64,000 bases of DNA, from the NCBI GenBank assembly GCA_004298465.1, contig SCRT01000006.1, positions 1-64,000 on the forward strand. The letters run 5' to 3'. Below are positions 55,914 through 64,000 of the stretch, piece after piece; within the stretch, counting starts at the first letter, position 1, and each line of letters starts with the position of its first letter. A model generated the notes under the pieces. It saw only the letters and a list, made by a program, of their open reading frames with translations, had not been told where the DNA came from and did not search any database. A program made the position numbers and the translations under genes. This stretch comes from Nevskiaceae bacterium. GTDB lineage: Bacteria > Pseudomonadota > Gammaproteobacteria > Nevskiales > Nevskiaceae.

Positions 55914-57439
55914 GTGTTGCCTGCCTGACGAGGGGCCTGCCACCAGCCGCCGATGGCCTGATAGAGCGCGGCGGTATCCGTGTAGCGGCTGGTGCGGGCC
56001 TGTACGAGCGCCGTGACAGCCTGTTGATAGCCCTGCTGGGCCGTGAGGACTTCCAGTGTGCTCACGCGGCCGAAGCGCAATTCAAGCCGGGCGAGATGCA
56101 GCGTGGTGTGGGCAGCACGTTCCGCGTCGTCCGCCGTCTGCAGGGCGCGCGCATCCTCGTTCAGTGCGCTCAAGACATCGGCGACGTTCTGGAACGCGCC
56201 CAGCACGGTCGTGCGGTACTGCTGCGCCGCTGCGACATAGGCGGCCTTGGCGGCCTGTTCCTGGTGGGCGAGGGCGCCGCCCGCGAAGATCGGTGCGGTC
56301 AGCGAGGCGGTGATGCCCCACACGCCGCTGCCGGATGAGAACAGGTGGGCGATTTCGAGCGCAGTGTTGCCGAGGTTTGCGGTGAGGGTGATGTCCGGGA
56401 AGCGCTCTGCCGCGGCGATGCCGATGGCGGCGCTGGCCGCATGCAGGTTCGCGCGGGCCTGCAGGATATCCGGCCGCTGCGCCACCAGTCGGGAAGGCAG
56501 GCTCACCGGCAGCTGCGTGGGCAGCCGCAGATCGTGGAGGTCGAGATCGGTTCCCGGCGGCGGGTTCGGTCCGACGCCCAGCAGGGTCGCCAGTGCGTGT
56601 TCCGTCACCGCCCGCTGCTTGGCGAGCGGCGGAAGCTGTGCCTGTGCCTGCGCCAGCTGGCTGCGCTGGGCGGCGATGTCCAGCAGGCTTGCGTCGCCCT
56701 TGCGCGCACGCAATTCCATCACGGCGAGGCTTTGCCGTTCCAGCGCCACGAGCCGGCGTGTGGCGTCTTCCTGCGCGCGCAGGGAGGCGACCTCGATCGC
56801 GGTGACGACGACGTTGCTTTCCAGCGTCGTCCGCGTGGCCAGCATCTCGAAGCGTGCGCCCTGCGCCTGGGCCTGCAGCGACTCATGCGTCCGGCGGCCG
56901 GCGCCGAACAGGTCCGGGGAGTACGAGACCTGCACCTGGGGCGTGAACAGGTTGTACAGGAATTCCTGCGGGACGGCGGGAAAGTTGGGGAACGGGGCAA
57001 GCGTCTCGGCAGCCTGCTGACGGCTTGCGGAAGCGGTGGCCGACAGCGCGGGATAGAACGTCCCGAGTTGCGCCAGCATCGTTTCGTGGGCCGCCCGCAC
57101 CGCGGCTTGCGCCGCCTTCAGGCCGGGATTGCGGACCAGAGCCTGGGCGACCAGCGCATCCACCGCGCTGGAATGGAACAGCCGCCACCAGTCGCGCGGA
57201 ACGGCGGCGCCGGCAATGAACTGCTGGCCTTGCGTGCCGGCGATTCCGCTGGTGTGGACGGCAGGCGTCGCTTGCGGGATCGTGTAGGCGTTGTCCTCAG
57301 GCGGGGCGGGCGCATGAAAATCCGGCCCCGCCGTGCACCCCCCCAGACCTGCCACGATGACGGCAAACGCCACGAAAAGTGCCCGCGGTATTCGTTGGAA
57401 AGCTCCCGGTTCTGTCGTTACGTACTGCCTTTGCGACAT
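55910..57439 (-). CDS. Outer-membrane efflux channel lipoprotein (NodT/CzcC-like)
   Basis: A 509-residue TolC-type factor with a lipoprotein signal (lipobox LGGC). Two duplicated outer-membrane-efflux repeats are visible, with RDWWRLFHSSAVDALVAQALVRNPGLKAAQA in the first and LRFGRVSTLEVLTAQQGYQQA in the second. The RPDILQARANL motif is typical of the NodT family. It completes the tripartite pump. The ATG at 57439 is used; a TTG eight codons earlier is possible. Confidence 0.92.
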   Translation of the reverse strand: MSQRQYVTTEPGAFQRIPRALFVAFAVIVAGLGGCTAGPDFHAPAPPEDNAYTIPQATPAVHTSGIAGTQGQQFIAGAAVPRDWWRLFHSSAVDALVAQALVRNPGLKAAQAAVRAAHETMLAQLGTFYPALSATASASRQQAAETLAPFPNFPAVPQEFLYNLFTPQVQVSYSPDLFGAGRRTHESLQAQAQGARFEMLATRTTLESNVVVTAIEVASLRAQEDATRRLVALERQSLAVMELRARKGDASLLDIAAQRSQLAQAQAQLPPLAKQRAVTEHALATLLGVGPNPPPGTDLDLHDLRLPTQLPVSLPSRLVAQRPDILQARANLHAASAAIGIAAAERFPDITLTANLGNTALEIAHLFSSGSGVWGITASLTAPIFAGGALAHQEQAAKAAYVAAAQQYRTTVLGAFQNVADVLSALNEDARALQTADDAERAAHTTLHLARLELRFGRVSTLEVLTAQQGYQQAVTALVQARTSRYTDTAALYQAIGGWWQAPRQAGNT

Positions 57440-57622
57440 GGATCTGGCCTTGTCTGGACGCAAGCGCGCGTCGACAGAAATCCGGGAACCGGCGGGGATT
57501 CATCGGCGCGCTTTTGCCAACGATAGCGTCAGACTCTGCGCCGGCCCGTTGGTTCCTTGTACGGTTCGCGTGCACAGAGTGTCTTGGCCCACCTCGCTGA
57601 GGGTATCCGGGAATGGGCGGGT

Positions 57623-58336
57623 TCAGTGCGTGGCGGCCGCGTCGGTGTGGAACAGGGGCGGCAGCGGCTGGGCGCCGATAGCGTGCAGTTGTGCCGACAT
57701 CATGGAGATTTCCTGCGCCTGTTCGAACAGCATGCCGCGTGCCGCGTCGCGGACGTATTGCAGGTGTGCGCCCTGTTCGGCCCGGCGCGCCATGAGGATG
57801 CCGCCTTCATGGTGGCGGGTCATCAATTGCATGAACAGCACGTCGAAAGCGGGCCCGCGGGCACGCCACAGCCGGGCCAGTTCATCCGTGCTCGCCATGC
57901 CGGGCATGGGGGAAGGTCGGGAAGGCTGCGTTGCTCCCGCGTGCGCGGTGGCTGTCGCCGGCTTGTGCTGCGCCATCCACGCCATCGACGTGGCGGCCAC
58001 CAGCGGAGCGCCCCACACCTGCAGCCAGCCGCGCATCATGCCCATTTCCTGCGACTGGCTGGTCAGGATGCTGCGGGCGATGCCGCGCACTGCGGGGGTG
58101 GCGCGGTCCAGCGCCAGCGTTGCCATCAGCACCGCCTGCTGATGGTGCATCACCATGTCCTGGCTGAAGCCGATATCGACGGCGCCGGGCCTTGCGGATT
58201 CGGGCACGGCATGCACGCCGAGCGTGAACCCGATGACACCGACCACCAGCAGCAATACCGGCCCGCCAAGGCCTTTCAGCAGACCTGACCGCGTGATGGT
58301 ATTCACGTTCAGGGCTGTGCCGTGCAACCCGCCCAT
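57623..58336 (-). CDS. DUF305-family protein, membrane-anchored
   Basis: A 237-residue protein with one N-terminal helix (about 20-40) and two DUF305 repeats: DIGFSQDMVMHHQQAVLMA and FDVLFMQLMTRHHEGGILMA. Each repeat is a His/Met-rich helical bundle (MHHQQ, RHHEGG, MGMMRGW, ISMMSAQLHA). Related proteins are found next to copper-resistance genes and at least one binds copper. It begins within the last 28 bases of the LVIVD gene; a GTG 30 bp later is an alternative start. A 183-bp gap with no recognised signal separates it from the channel gene. Confidence 0.85.
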   Translation of the reverse strand: MGGLHGTALNVNTITRSGLLKGLGGPVLLLVVGVIGFTLGVHAVPESARPGAVDIGFSQDMVMHHQQAVLMATLALDRATPAVRGIARSILTSQSQEMGMMRGWLQVWGAPLVAATSMAWMAQHKPATATAHAGATQPSRPSPMPGMASTDELARLWRARGPAFDVLFMQLMTRHHEGGILMARRAEQGAHLQYVRDAARGMLFEQAQEISMMSAQLHAIGAQPLPPLFHTDAAATH

Positions 58337-60093
58337 ATCGACTGCGGAACCTGCAGGACGTAGAAGCCGGATATGGAATCGGTGTACCAGATCTGGCAGC
58401 GCGCCGGGTCGAAAGCCGGTTGCGAGAACGCCAGCTCGCCGGGGCCGACGTCGAGTATTTCAGTCGTCAGGATGCTGGGGTCCGGCACGGCAGCGGTCAC
58501 GTTCGGCAGGACGCCGGTGAGGGTGTTCGTCAGGTTCGCGACGTTCTGCGACAGCACCGAACCGCCGGCGGTCAGCGGTTGCAGGGCCTTGAGCAGCCGG
58601 CCGGCCTTGGGCGGCGCGAGGAAGTAGGCGACTTCGCGGGGATGCGCCACGTCGCTGATGTCGAACACGCGCAGCCCGGACGTGATGGTGGAGCAGGCGG
58701 CAATCTGCGGGTTGTCCTGCGTCGGCAGCGCACAGTAGTGGAAGGCGTAGCCGAGCACCTGGTTGGGCGGCAACGGCGTCGGGTCCAGGTCCGCCGCCTT
58801 GTGTTCGGCCTGCATGTTCACCGCCAGCCGGATGTTGGAGACGATGAACGGATGCGCCGGGTCGTCGATGTTCAGGATGCGCGCTGCGCCGGGGCTGTCG
58901 TTGACCGTGGCGGGGTTGAAGCGGAACGCGAATTCCTCGAATTCCAGCAGGTACTGATGGCCGTCGCGCGTGAACGGCACGGTGTTCTGCGGAATCGTCG
59001 CCGTCGGCCACGAGACGCGCGCGATGTCGCGCACCCTGGGGTTGGCGTCGCGATTCTGGATTTCGCTGACGTCCATCAACCCCAGGTTCCCGTTCACCGT
59101 GTCCGTGTGGTACAGGGTGTCGCCGTCGGCCGAGAAATTCAGGCCGTGCGAATAGTACGGCCCGCGCCACAATTCCTTTGGCTGCGTCGGGTCGGTCACG
59201 TCGATGGCCTGGATGTAGCCGAAGCCGCCGGCGATCCAGAACGTGTTGCCGTCCGGGCTGAATCCGCTTTCATGGCCGGTGATGGACGGGAACTGCCCCT
59301 TCAGGACTGGATTGCGGCAATCCCCGCTGATGTCGTAGATCGCCATCGTCCCCGGCAGCGTTGCGGCATTGCCGACGTCGGCGGCCAGCAGGCCCCGTTT
59401 CGCGTTGAGGTTCAGCGATTCGTGCGGCGCCAGCATCGCCAGCGAATCCGTGAGGGTCTTGACGAGTTGCGGATGGGCCGGGTCGTCCATGTCCAGTACC
59501 GCAACGCCCAGCGATGGCCCCCCGCCCAGGCTGACGATCGCGGTCGGGCCGCCGGCAAAGGACGTGTCGTAGTAGGCGCAGGTATGCCCCTGGGTGTCGG
59601 TGTAGCGCCAGGTGCGGAAGCCGCCAGGCAAATCGCCATAGTTGGAGACCAGCTTCATGTTGCAGGCCCAGCCCTGGTCCGCCTGTGGCGAGTTGATGTC
59701 GGCGGCCGTCACCCGGCCCTGGACGCCGCCGGGTGGGGCCAGCGGCGTGAGCGGCGCGGAATAGCCACTGTCGCATTGTGCCGGGGGAACCGGCGCCAGG
59801 GCGGGTGCGAACAGCACGGTCGGCGTCATCTCGGTTGCGAGTTGCGAAGCCGCAAGGCCGAACGTGATATTGGCGACATCGTTGAGCGGCAGGGCCGGCC
59901 CCTGAACGTTCAGGCCGGGAATGATGGTCGTGGTGACCGAGGTGGAACCATTCTGGCCGCCTGCCCCGGTCTGGTCCGCCGGGCTACCCGCCGCGACAGG
60001 GGCGTGGGAGCCGCTGCAGGCAACCAGCAGGATGGCCGTTGCCGCCATGGCCACCGTGCATGCACTACGTTTCCCGTTCATCGTGAACTTCAT
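58309..60093 (-). CDS. LVIVD-repeat beta-propeller lipoprotein
   Basis: A 594-residue secreted protein with lipobox LVAC in its signal peptide. Repeats of the form VFDISDVAHPREVAYFLAP, AIDVTDPTQPKELWRGP and NIDDPAHPFIVSNIRLA are LVIVD-type propeller blades. Several cysteines and histidines are present (CAYYDTSF, HYCALPTQD). The function of the family is not established; extracellular enzyme or metal-binding scaffold roles have been suggested. GGGAAGGGAA precedes the ATG at 60093. It leads the efflux operon and is divergent from the tungstate/molybdate transporter. Confidence 0.82.
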   Translation of the reverse strand: MKFTMNGKRSACTVAMAATAILLVACSGSHAPVAAGSPADQTGAGGQNGSTSVTTTIIPGLNVQGPALPLNDVANITFGLAASQLATEMTPTVLFAPALAPVPPAQCDSGYSAPLTPLAPPGGVQGRVTAADINSPQADQGWACNMKLVSNYGDLPGGFRTWRYTDTQGHTCAYYDTSFAGGPTAIVSLGGGPSLGVAVLDMDDPAHPQLVKTLTDSLAMLAPHESLNLNAKRGLLAADVGNAATLPGTMAIYDISGDCRNPVLKGQFPSITGHESGFSPDGNTFWIAGGFGYIQAIDVTDPTQPKELWRGPYYSHGLNFSADGDTLYHTDTVNGNLGLMDVSEIQNRDANPRVRDIARVSWPTATIPQNTVPFTRDGHQYLLEFEEFAFRFNPATVNDSPGAARILNIDDPAHPFIVSNIRLAVNMQAEHKAADLDPTPLPPNQVLGYAFHYCALPTQDNPQIAACSTITSGLRVFDISDVAHPREVAYFLAPPKAGRLLKALQPLTAGGSVLSQNVANLTNTLTGVLPNVTAAVPDPSILTTEILDVGPGELAFSQPAFDPARCQIWYTDSISGFYVLQVPQSIWAGCTAQP

Positions 60094-60186
60094 GTGCGTT
60101 CCCTTCCCCGCGCTGGATGTCTCCGACTTTACGCCGGCATCGCCCCTGCATGTGACGCCCGTATTCGCGAACGGTCGGCCGCCCTT

Positions 60187-60210
60187 CGATATATATTCAT
60201 GCACATAACG
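60187..60210 (+). promoter_or_regulatory. ModE-type operator before ABC transporter genes
   Basis: The 24-bp site starts CGATATAT and ends ACATAACG. From memory it agrees with the E. coli modA operator at about 17 of 24 positions, including both outer arms. It ends 22 bp before the chosen start codon of the binding-protein gene, so a bound regulator would block initiation. ModE itself is not in the window. Confidence 0.65.
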
Positions 60211-60232
60211 AATGTTCGAGGTGGCCTGTTTG

Positions 60233-61207
60233 ATGGGAACGTCCTTGCGATGGAGTGGAGTGTGCAACGGTGCGGGCGCTTGGCGCGTGGTCGGCGCGCT
60301 GGGGGTTGCCGTGCTGCTGGCGGTGGTCGTGCCGGCGGCGCGGCCGGCCTCGGCGGCTGGCGTGCTGCAGGTGGATTACGCCGGCTCGATGGGTACGGTG
60401 ATGGACACGGTGCTGGGCCCGGCCTTCGCAAAGGCGAACGACGTGCGGTATCGCGGCAAGGGGCAGGGTTCCTACGGGCTGGCGCGGCTGATCGCCGGGC
60501 GGCAGTTGCGGCCGGATGTGTTCGTGGCAATCACGCCCGGGCCGATCCGGGTGGTCCAGCAGGCGGGGCTGATGGCGGAAGCGCTGCCGGTGGCCAGCAC
60601 GCGGATGGTGATCGCCTACAGCCCCAAGAGCCGGTTCGCGGTGGAATTCGCGGCGGCAGCTGCGGGACGTACACCGTGGTATGAAGTCCTGCAACGCAAG
60701 GGTCTGCAGTTCGGGCGGACCGACCCGTTAACGGACCCGCAAGGCCGCAATATCGTCTTGACGATGCAGCTTGCCGCGCTGTTCTACGGGCAGCCTGAAC
60801 TCGTCGCCAGGGTTCTGGGGGCACCGGTGAACCCGCGGCAGATTTTCAGCGAACCCTCGCTGCTGTCGCGGCTGGAGGCCGGGCAGGTGGACGCGGCGTC
60901 GGGGTACCGCAGCGCGGTCGTTTCGCATCGGCTGCCGTACATCTCGCTGCCGGACGAGATCGACCTCGGCGACCCTGCGCAGGAAAAGACCTGGTACGTG
61001 CGCGCCGGGTTCACCCTGCCCGGGCCGGCCGGCAAGCCGGTGCGGGTCACGGTGCAGCCGCTGGTCTTTTATGCCGGCGTGCTGAAGGACGCGGCGAACC
61101 CGCGTGCCGCCCACGCGTTCGTGGACTACCTGCGCAGCGCGGCCGGGCAGAAAAGCTTTGCCGCCTTCGGCTATGACCCGCCGCGCGGTGCGGCGCTGGT
61201 GCCGTGA
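60233..61207 (+). CDS. Tungstate/molybdate ABC transporter substrate-binding protein (WtpA-like)
   Basis: A 324-residue periplasmic binding protein with a signal peptide ending near ARPASAA. WtpA-type landmarks are VDYAGSMGTVMDTVLGPAF, KGQGSYGLARLIAGRQLRPDV, the segment WYEVLQRKGLQFGRTDPLTDP, and the C-terminal FVDYLRSAAGQKSF. These proteins bind tungstate or molybdate in the periplasm. The second ATG (60233) is used because GAGGTGG lies 8 bp before it. It is the first gene of a three-gene operon behind a ModE-like operator. Confidence 0.88.
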   Translation: MGTSLRWSGVCNGAGAWRVVGALGVAVLLAVVVPAARPASAAGVLQVDYAGSMGTVMDTVLGPAFAKANDVRYRGKGQGSYGLARLIAGRQLRPDVFVAITPGPIRVVQQAGLMAEALPVASTRMVIAYSPKSRFAVEFAAAAAGRTPWYEVLQRKGLQFGRTDPLTDPQGRNIVLTMQLAALFYGQPELVARVLGAPVNPRQIFSEPSLLSRLEAGQVDAASGYRSAVVSHRLPYISLPDEIDLGDPAQEKTWYVRAGFTLPGPAGKPVRVTVQPLVFYAGVLKDAANPRAAHAFVDYLRSAAGQKSFAAFGYDPPRGAALVP

Positions 61208-61220
61208 TGGCGCACCCCGC

Positions 61221-61979
61221 ATGAACCGGCTGGCGCTTGTTGTCGTCGCCGTGCTGGGCACGGTGCTGCTTACGCTGCCCTTCGTCGGGCTGGCGTTCGC
61301 CACGCCGTGGCTGGAGCTGCACTACGCAGCAGGCGATCTCCAGGCCCTGTGGACGTCGATCGTCTATACCCTCGTCGCGCTTGCCATCGACATTGCCTTG
61401 GGTACGCCGCTGGCGTGGTGGCTGGCCCGCTACCGGTTCCGCGGGAAATGGCTGGTGACGGTGGCCATCCTGCTGCCGCTGCTGTCGCCGCCGCTGGCCA
61501 TGGGCCTGCTGCTGGCGATTTCCTTCGGCCCCTACGGCTGGGCTGGCGCGCCGCTGCAGGCGGTGGGTGTGTTCCTGACGAATACGCCGGCCGCTTTCGT
61601 GATGGCCCAGGTCTATGCCTCCGCCGCTTATTACGTCATCGCCGCGCGGGCCGCGTTTGAAGCCGTGCCGCGTGAGCTGGAGCAGGTGGGCCTGTCCCTC
61701 GGGCGCTCGCCGTGGCAGGTTTTCCGGCGCGTCACGGTGCCACTGTCCGCCCTGGGGTTGTCGGCGGGAGCAGCGCTGGCGTGGGTGCGTGCGCTCGGTG
61801 AATTCGGCGTGGTGCTGATCGTGGCGTATTTCCCGCAGGGGATTCCCGTGAAGCTGTGGACGAACCTTGAAAACATCGGCCTGTCGGCGATTTACCCGCT
61901 GCTGTGGACGTTCTTCGTAATCGCCTTGCCGCTGCCGCTAGTGCTCGGCGCGCTGTCGCGCCGGCAGCCTGTCTACTGA
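61221..61979 (+). CDS. Molybdate/tungstate-type ABC transporter permease
   Basis: A 252-residue membrane protein with six or seven helices. The EAA loop that docks the ATPase is visible in [30 protein letters not shown]. The family includes ModB, CysT and WtpB; the neighbours favour molybdate or tungstate. It starts 13 bp after the binding-protein gene and its stop overlaps the ATPase start by 1 bp (TGATG). Confidence 0.92.
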   Translation: MNRLALVVVAVLGTVLLTLPFVGLAFATPWLELHYAAGDLQALWTSIVYTLVALAIDIALGTPLAWWLARYRFRGKWLVTVAILLPLLSPPLAMGLLLAISFGPYGWAGAPLQAVGVFLTNTPAAFVMAQVYASAAYYVIAARAAFEAVPRELEQVGLSLGRSPWQVFRRVTVPLSALGLSAGAALAWVRALGEFGVVLIVAYFPQGIPVKLWTNLENIGLSAIYPLLWTFFVIALPLPLVLGALSRRQPVY

Positions 61980-62992
61980 TGCGCGTGCGGATCGAAGTGG
62001 CGGCACCGGTGCGTCTGGACGTCGCGCTCGAACTCGACGGCTTCACGGCATTGCTGGGCATGTCCGGGTCCGGCAAGACCAGCGTGCTGCGCGCCATCGC
62101 CGGGTTGCTGCCGGCGCGCGTCACGCCTTGGGGCGGTGTCCCCGTGCAACATCGTCCGGTGGGTTACGTGCCGCAGGGCTTTGCGCTTTTTCCGCACCTG
62201 CGGGCGTGGGAGAACGTGGCGTTTGCGCTGGATGGTACGCGCCGGGCCCGGCGCGACCGGGCGCTGGAGCTGCTGGCGCGGATGCGGCTGCAGACGGTTG
62301 CGGACCGGTTCCCTGCCGCGCTGTCAGGCGGGCAGCAGCAGCGCGTGGCGCTGGCGCGGGCACTGGCGCGTGAGCCGCGTGTGTTGTTGCTCGACGAGCC
62401 CACTTCCGCGCTCGATGCCGTGACGCGCAGCGAGGTGATGGCCGAACTCGTCGAACTCGTCCACGCCAACCGGGTGCCCGCGCTGGCCGCGACGCACGAC
62501 CCGCTGCTGGCCGCCGTCGCGGATGACGTGGCGTTGCTGGCCGATGGTCGGATTCTCCAGCAGGGGCCGGCGGCGGATGTGTTCGTGCATCCGGTCGATG
62601 CCCACGCTGCACGGCTCGTTGCGCTGCGCAACGTTTATACCGCGCATATCCATGCCCGCGGCCCTGCCGGGCTGGTGCTGGACTGCGGTGGCTGGGAACT
62701 GACCGCTGCGGTTCCGGAGTGGCTGGTGGGGGAACGGACGCAGGTGGGGGTGGCGATCCGCCCCGAGGCCGTGGCGCTGACATCCGCCCCCGGTGTGCCG
62801 CGGGCCGAAGTCGTCTCGGTGCGGAACGAAGGCTGGTTGTGCCGCGTCGTGCTGCGCATGGCGACGATTACCGTGGAAGCCCTGTTGCAGGCCCCGGAAC
62901 AACCGATCCGCAGCGGCCAGATCTACGGCGTCGAGGTCCCGCCGCGCTGCGTGCACCTGTTCCCTATTGATCAGCAGGGAAATTCTGAATAA
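61979..62992 (+). CDS. ABC transporter ATPase with C-terminal TOBE domain
   Basis: A 337-residue ATPase. It shows Walker A GMSGSGKT (27-34), signature LSGGQQQR (115-122), Walker B LLLDEP (136-141) and the H-loop ATHDP. The last 100 residues hold a TOBE/MOP-like region ([37 protein letters not shown]), which in ModC-type ATPases senses oxyanion. Its final six codons and stop lie inside the MITE-like element, so the native C-terminal residues may differ. Confidence 0.93.
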   Translation: MRVRIEVAAPVRLDVALELDGFTALLGMSGSGKTSVLRAIAGLLPARVTPWGGVPVQHRPVGYVPQGFALFPHLRAWENVAFALDGTRRARRDRALELLARMRLQTVADRFPAALSGGQQQRVALARALAREPRVLLLDEPTSALDAVTRSEVMAELVELVHANRVPALAATHDPLLAAVADDVALLADGRILQQGPAADVFVHPVDAHAARLVALRNVYTAHIHARGPAGLVLDCGGWELTAAVPEWLVGERTQVGVAIRPEAVALTSAPGVPRAEVVSVRNEGWLCRVVLRMATITVEALLQAPEQPIRSGQIYGVEVPPRCVHLFPIDQQGNSE

Positions 62993-63293
62993 CCGTTGCA
63001 AGCCAAGACGGGTCGCACAGGAACGGCACCGAAAAACGGGCTCAGATTTTGCAGATTCATGCCAGAGGTTGCGAGTCCAATCTCCATCCTTGTCGTGTCC
63101 CTGTCGCCGGCAGTCCGGCTCCTGCAACGCCCTCTTCCCGTAGGAGCGTGCCCGCACGCGACCAACCCGGATAGGAAACGGCCGCCGACGGGCCGGCTCC
63201 TGCAACAGCACTTCCCGTAGGAGCCCGCCTCCCGGCGCCCGTCTGGCGCCCTCGCATGGGATGTTGAGCGCTGAATGTTATTCGGAGTTTCCC
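62977..63293. mobile_element. MITE-like element with IS5-type inverted ends
   Basis: GGGAAATTCTGAATAAC at 62977-62993 and its near-complement GTTATTCGGAGTTTCCC at 63277-63293 differ at two positions. They bound 317 bp with no transposase. The ends resemble the IS at 33102-34284 (GGAAACTCTGA). A clean target duplication is not visible; CAG is the best shared flank. The left end overlaps the ATPase stop codon. Confidence 0.6.
63103..63240. repeat. Four alternating REP-like palindromes inside the MITE
   Basis: Copies of the GTAGGAGC family lie at about 63103-63125 (inverted), 63140-63162 (forward), 63184-63203 (inverted) and 63217-63240 (forward). They have the same consensus as the copies at 43355-43470 and near 15863. 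They fill most of the non-terminal sequence of the element. Confidence 0.7.
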
Positions 63294-63431
63294 CAGCGCG
63301 GCTGCCTGCCGCCCGGCCCGCTACAATCCCCCGGCCTGAATGGGCGTTTCCGTTGTATTGCGCATAGGAAGTCCAGACTCCGCCGTGCGGGGTCGGTCTT
63401 GCGCACCCTGAATCGTGACTGCGAGGTGAGA

Positions 63432-64000
63432 ATGGACGTTGTGAAGGCCTACCGGAACGAGCGTTTCCTGGCGAGCGACGAGGCCCGCGAGATTCGCATC
63501 CTGAGCGAATACCTCGAACCCCGGACGCGGTTGTTGCACGCCGGCGTGCAACGCGGAATCGCGGTTTTCGGTTCGGCACGGCTGCGGCGCGGGGACACGC
63601 CGGATTACTACGCCATGGCCGTCGATCTGGCGGAACGCCTCGCTCGCTGGACGGTGGCAACGCACCCGGCGGATGCGCGCTACCACATCTGCACTGGAGG
63701 TGGGCCGGGGATCATGGAAGCCGCCGCCGAAGGCACGGCGCGCGTCGACCGCCGGCTGAATGTCGGCTTGAACATCTCGCTGCTGCACGAACAGCACGCC
63801 AACCCCTGGCTCGATCCGGGGCTGACGTTCGACTTTCACTATTTCTTCATGCGCAAGTTCTGGTTCGCGAACCTTGCACAGGCGGTGGTGGCGTTTCCGG
63901 GCGGTTTCGGCACCATGGACGAGCTGTTCGAGATCCTCACGCTGCTGCAGACGCGCAAGATTCGCGGCCGGCCGGTCGTGTTGTTTGGCGCGGAATTCTG
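63432..64000 (+). CDS. LOG-family nucleotide 5'-monophosphate phosphoribohydrolase, partial
   Basis: The first 189 codons are inside the window. Visible motifs are YHICTGGGPGIMEAAAEGTAR and FPGGFGTMDELFEILTLLQTRK, the two halves of the LOG-family (TIGR00730) active site with PGGxGTxxE. These enzymes remove ribose 5-phosphate from nucleotides, in some cases releasing cytokinins. GAGGTGAGA precedes the ATG. The 138-bp stretch upstream (63294-63431) contains a possible -10 (CTACAAT, near 63321) but no gene. Confidence 0.93.
   Translation, partial: MDVVKAYRNERFLASDEAREIRILSEYLEPRTRLLHAGVQRGIAVFGSARLRRGDTPDYYAMAVDLAERLARWTVATHPADARYHICTGGGPGIMEAAAEGTARVDRRLNVGLNISLLHEQHANPWLDPGLTFDFHYFFMRKFWFANLAQAVVAFPGGFGTMDELFEILTLLQTRKIRGRPVVLFGAEF

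Noticed and set aside
58420-60684. A 754-codon open frame on the plus strand opposite the LVIVD gene
   Set aside because: It runs antisense through the lipoprotein gene and into the WtpA-like gene in a different frame; composition is Arg/Gly/Val/Gln-rich and no domain is visible.
62972-63297. A 4-bp CTAG-like target duplication for the MITE-like element
   Set aside because: Flanks read GCAG and CCAG, or CAG with a one-base shift; neither is a clean duplication, so the insertion boundary is left open.

Overview
The window is GC-rich, densely coding bacterial DNA, most likely from a gammaproteobacterium of the Xanthomonadales (Lysobacterales). The grounds are the flagellar gene order (rpoN, fleQ-like, fliE to fliR, flhB, flhA, flhF, flhG, fliA, cheY, cheZ, cheA, motCD, parA, cheW), REP-like palindromes that begin GTAGGAGC, an IS5-family element, and a secreted serine protease with a rhombosortase-type tail. 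I cannot name the genus.

Positions 1-30,626 are one minus-strand superoperon for a polar flagellum and chemotaxis; many neighbouring genes overlap by 4 bp. Read in transcription order it starts with sigma-54 (rpoN) and a short FleQ-like activator. Next come fliEFGHIJK, fliLMNOPQR-flhB, and flhA-flhF-flhG-fliA-cheY-cheZ-cheA-motC-motD-parA-cheW. It closes with a second chemotaxis set (small protein, STAS protein, CheY, second CheA, CheW and a soluble multi-PAS chemoreceptor cut by the window edge). Three -24/-12 sigma-54 promoters can be read in front of fliE, fliL and flhA, which fits the rpoN and activator genes at the head of the cluster. cheB and cheR are not in the window.

Positions 30,769-35,500 hold a LuxR-type regulator with a degenerate receiver, a secreted trypsin-like protease whose last codons were replaced by an IS5-family insertion (CTAG target duplication), and an unrecognised 380-residue protein. 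Positions 35,518-49,220 are mainly housekeeping and stress genes: NlpC/P60 lipoprotein, trxB, ahpC, sppA, an alpha/beta hydrolase, a BAX-inhibitor-1 protein, sbcB, a repeat-filled spacer, a DUF3311/sodium-solute symporter pair, galE, an aldo/keto reductase, and an MFS exporter with a CGNR regulator. A DJ-1/PfpI protein is divergent from the CGNR gene; a second MFS exporter and tRNA-Leu(UAA) follow.

Positions 51,616-60,093 are a minus-strand metal-efflux operon that encodes an LVIVD-repeat lipoprotein, a DUF305 protein and a tripartite CzcCBA/CusCBA-type pump. Divergent from it is a tungstate/molybdate ABC transporter (WtpA-like binding protein, permease, ATPase) behind a sequence closely resembling a ModE operator. 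A 317-bp MITE-like element overlaps the ATPase stop codon. The window ends inside a LOG-family gene.
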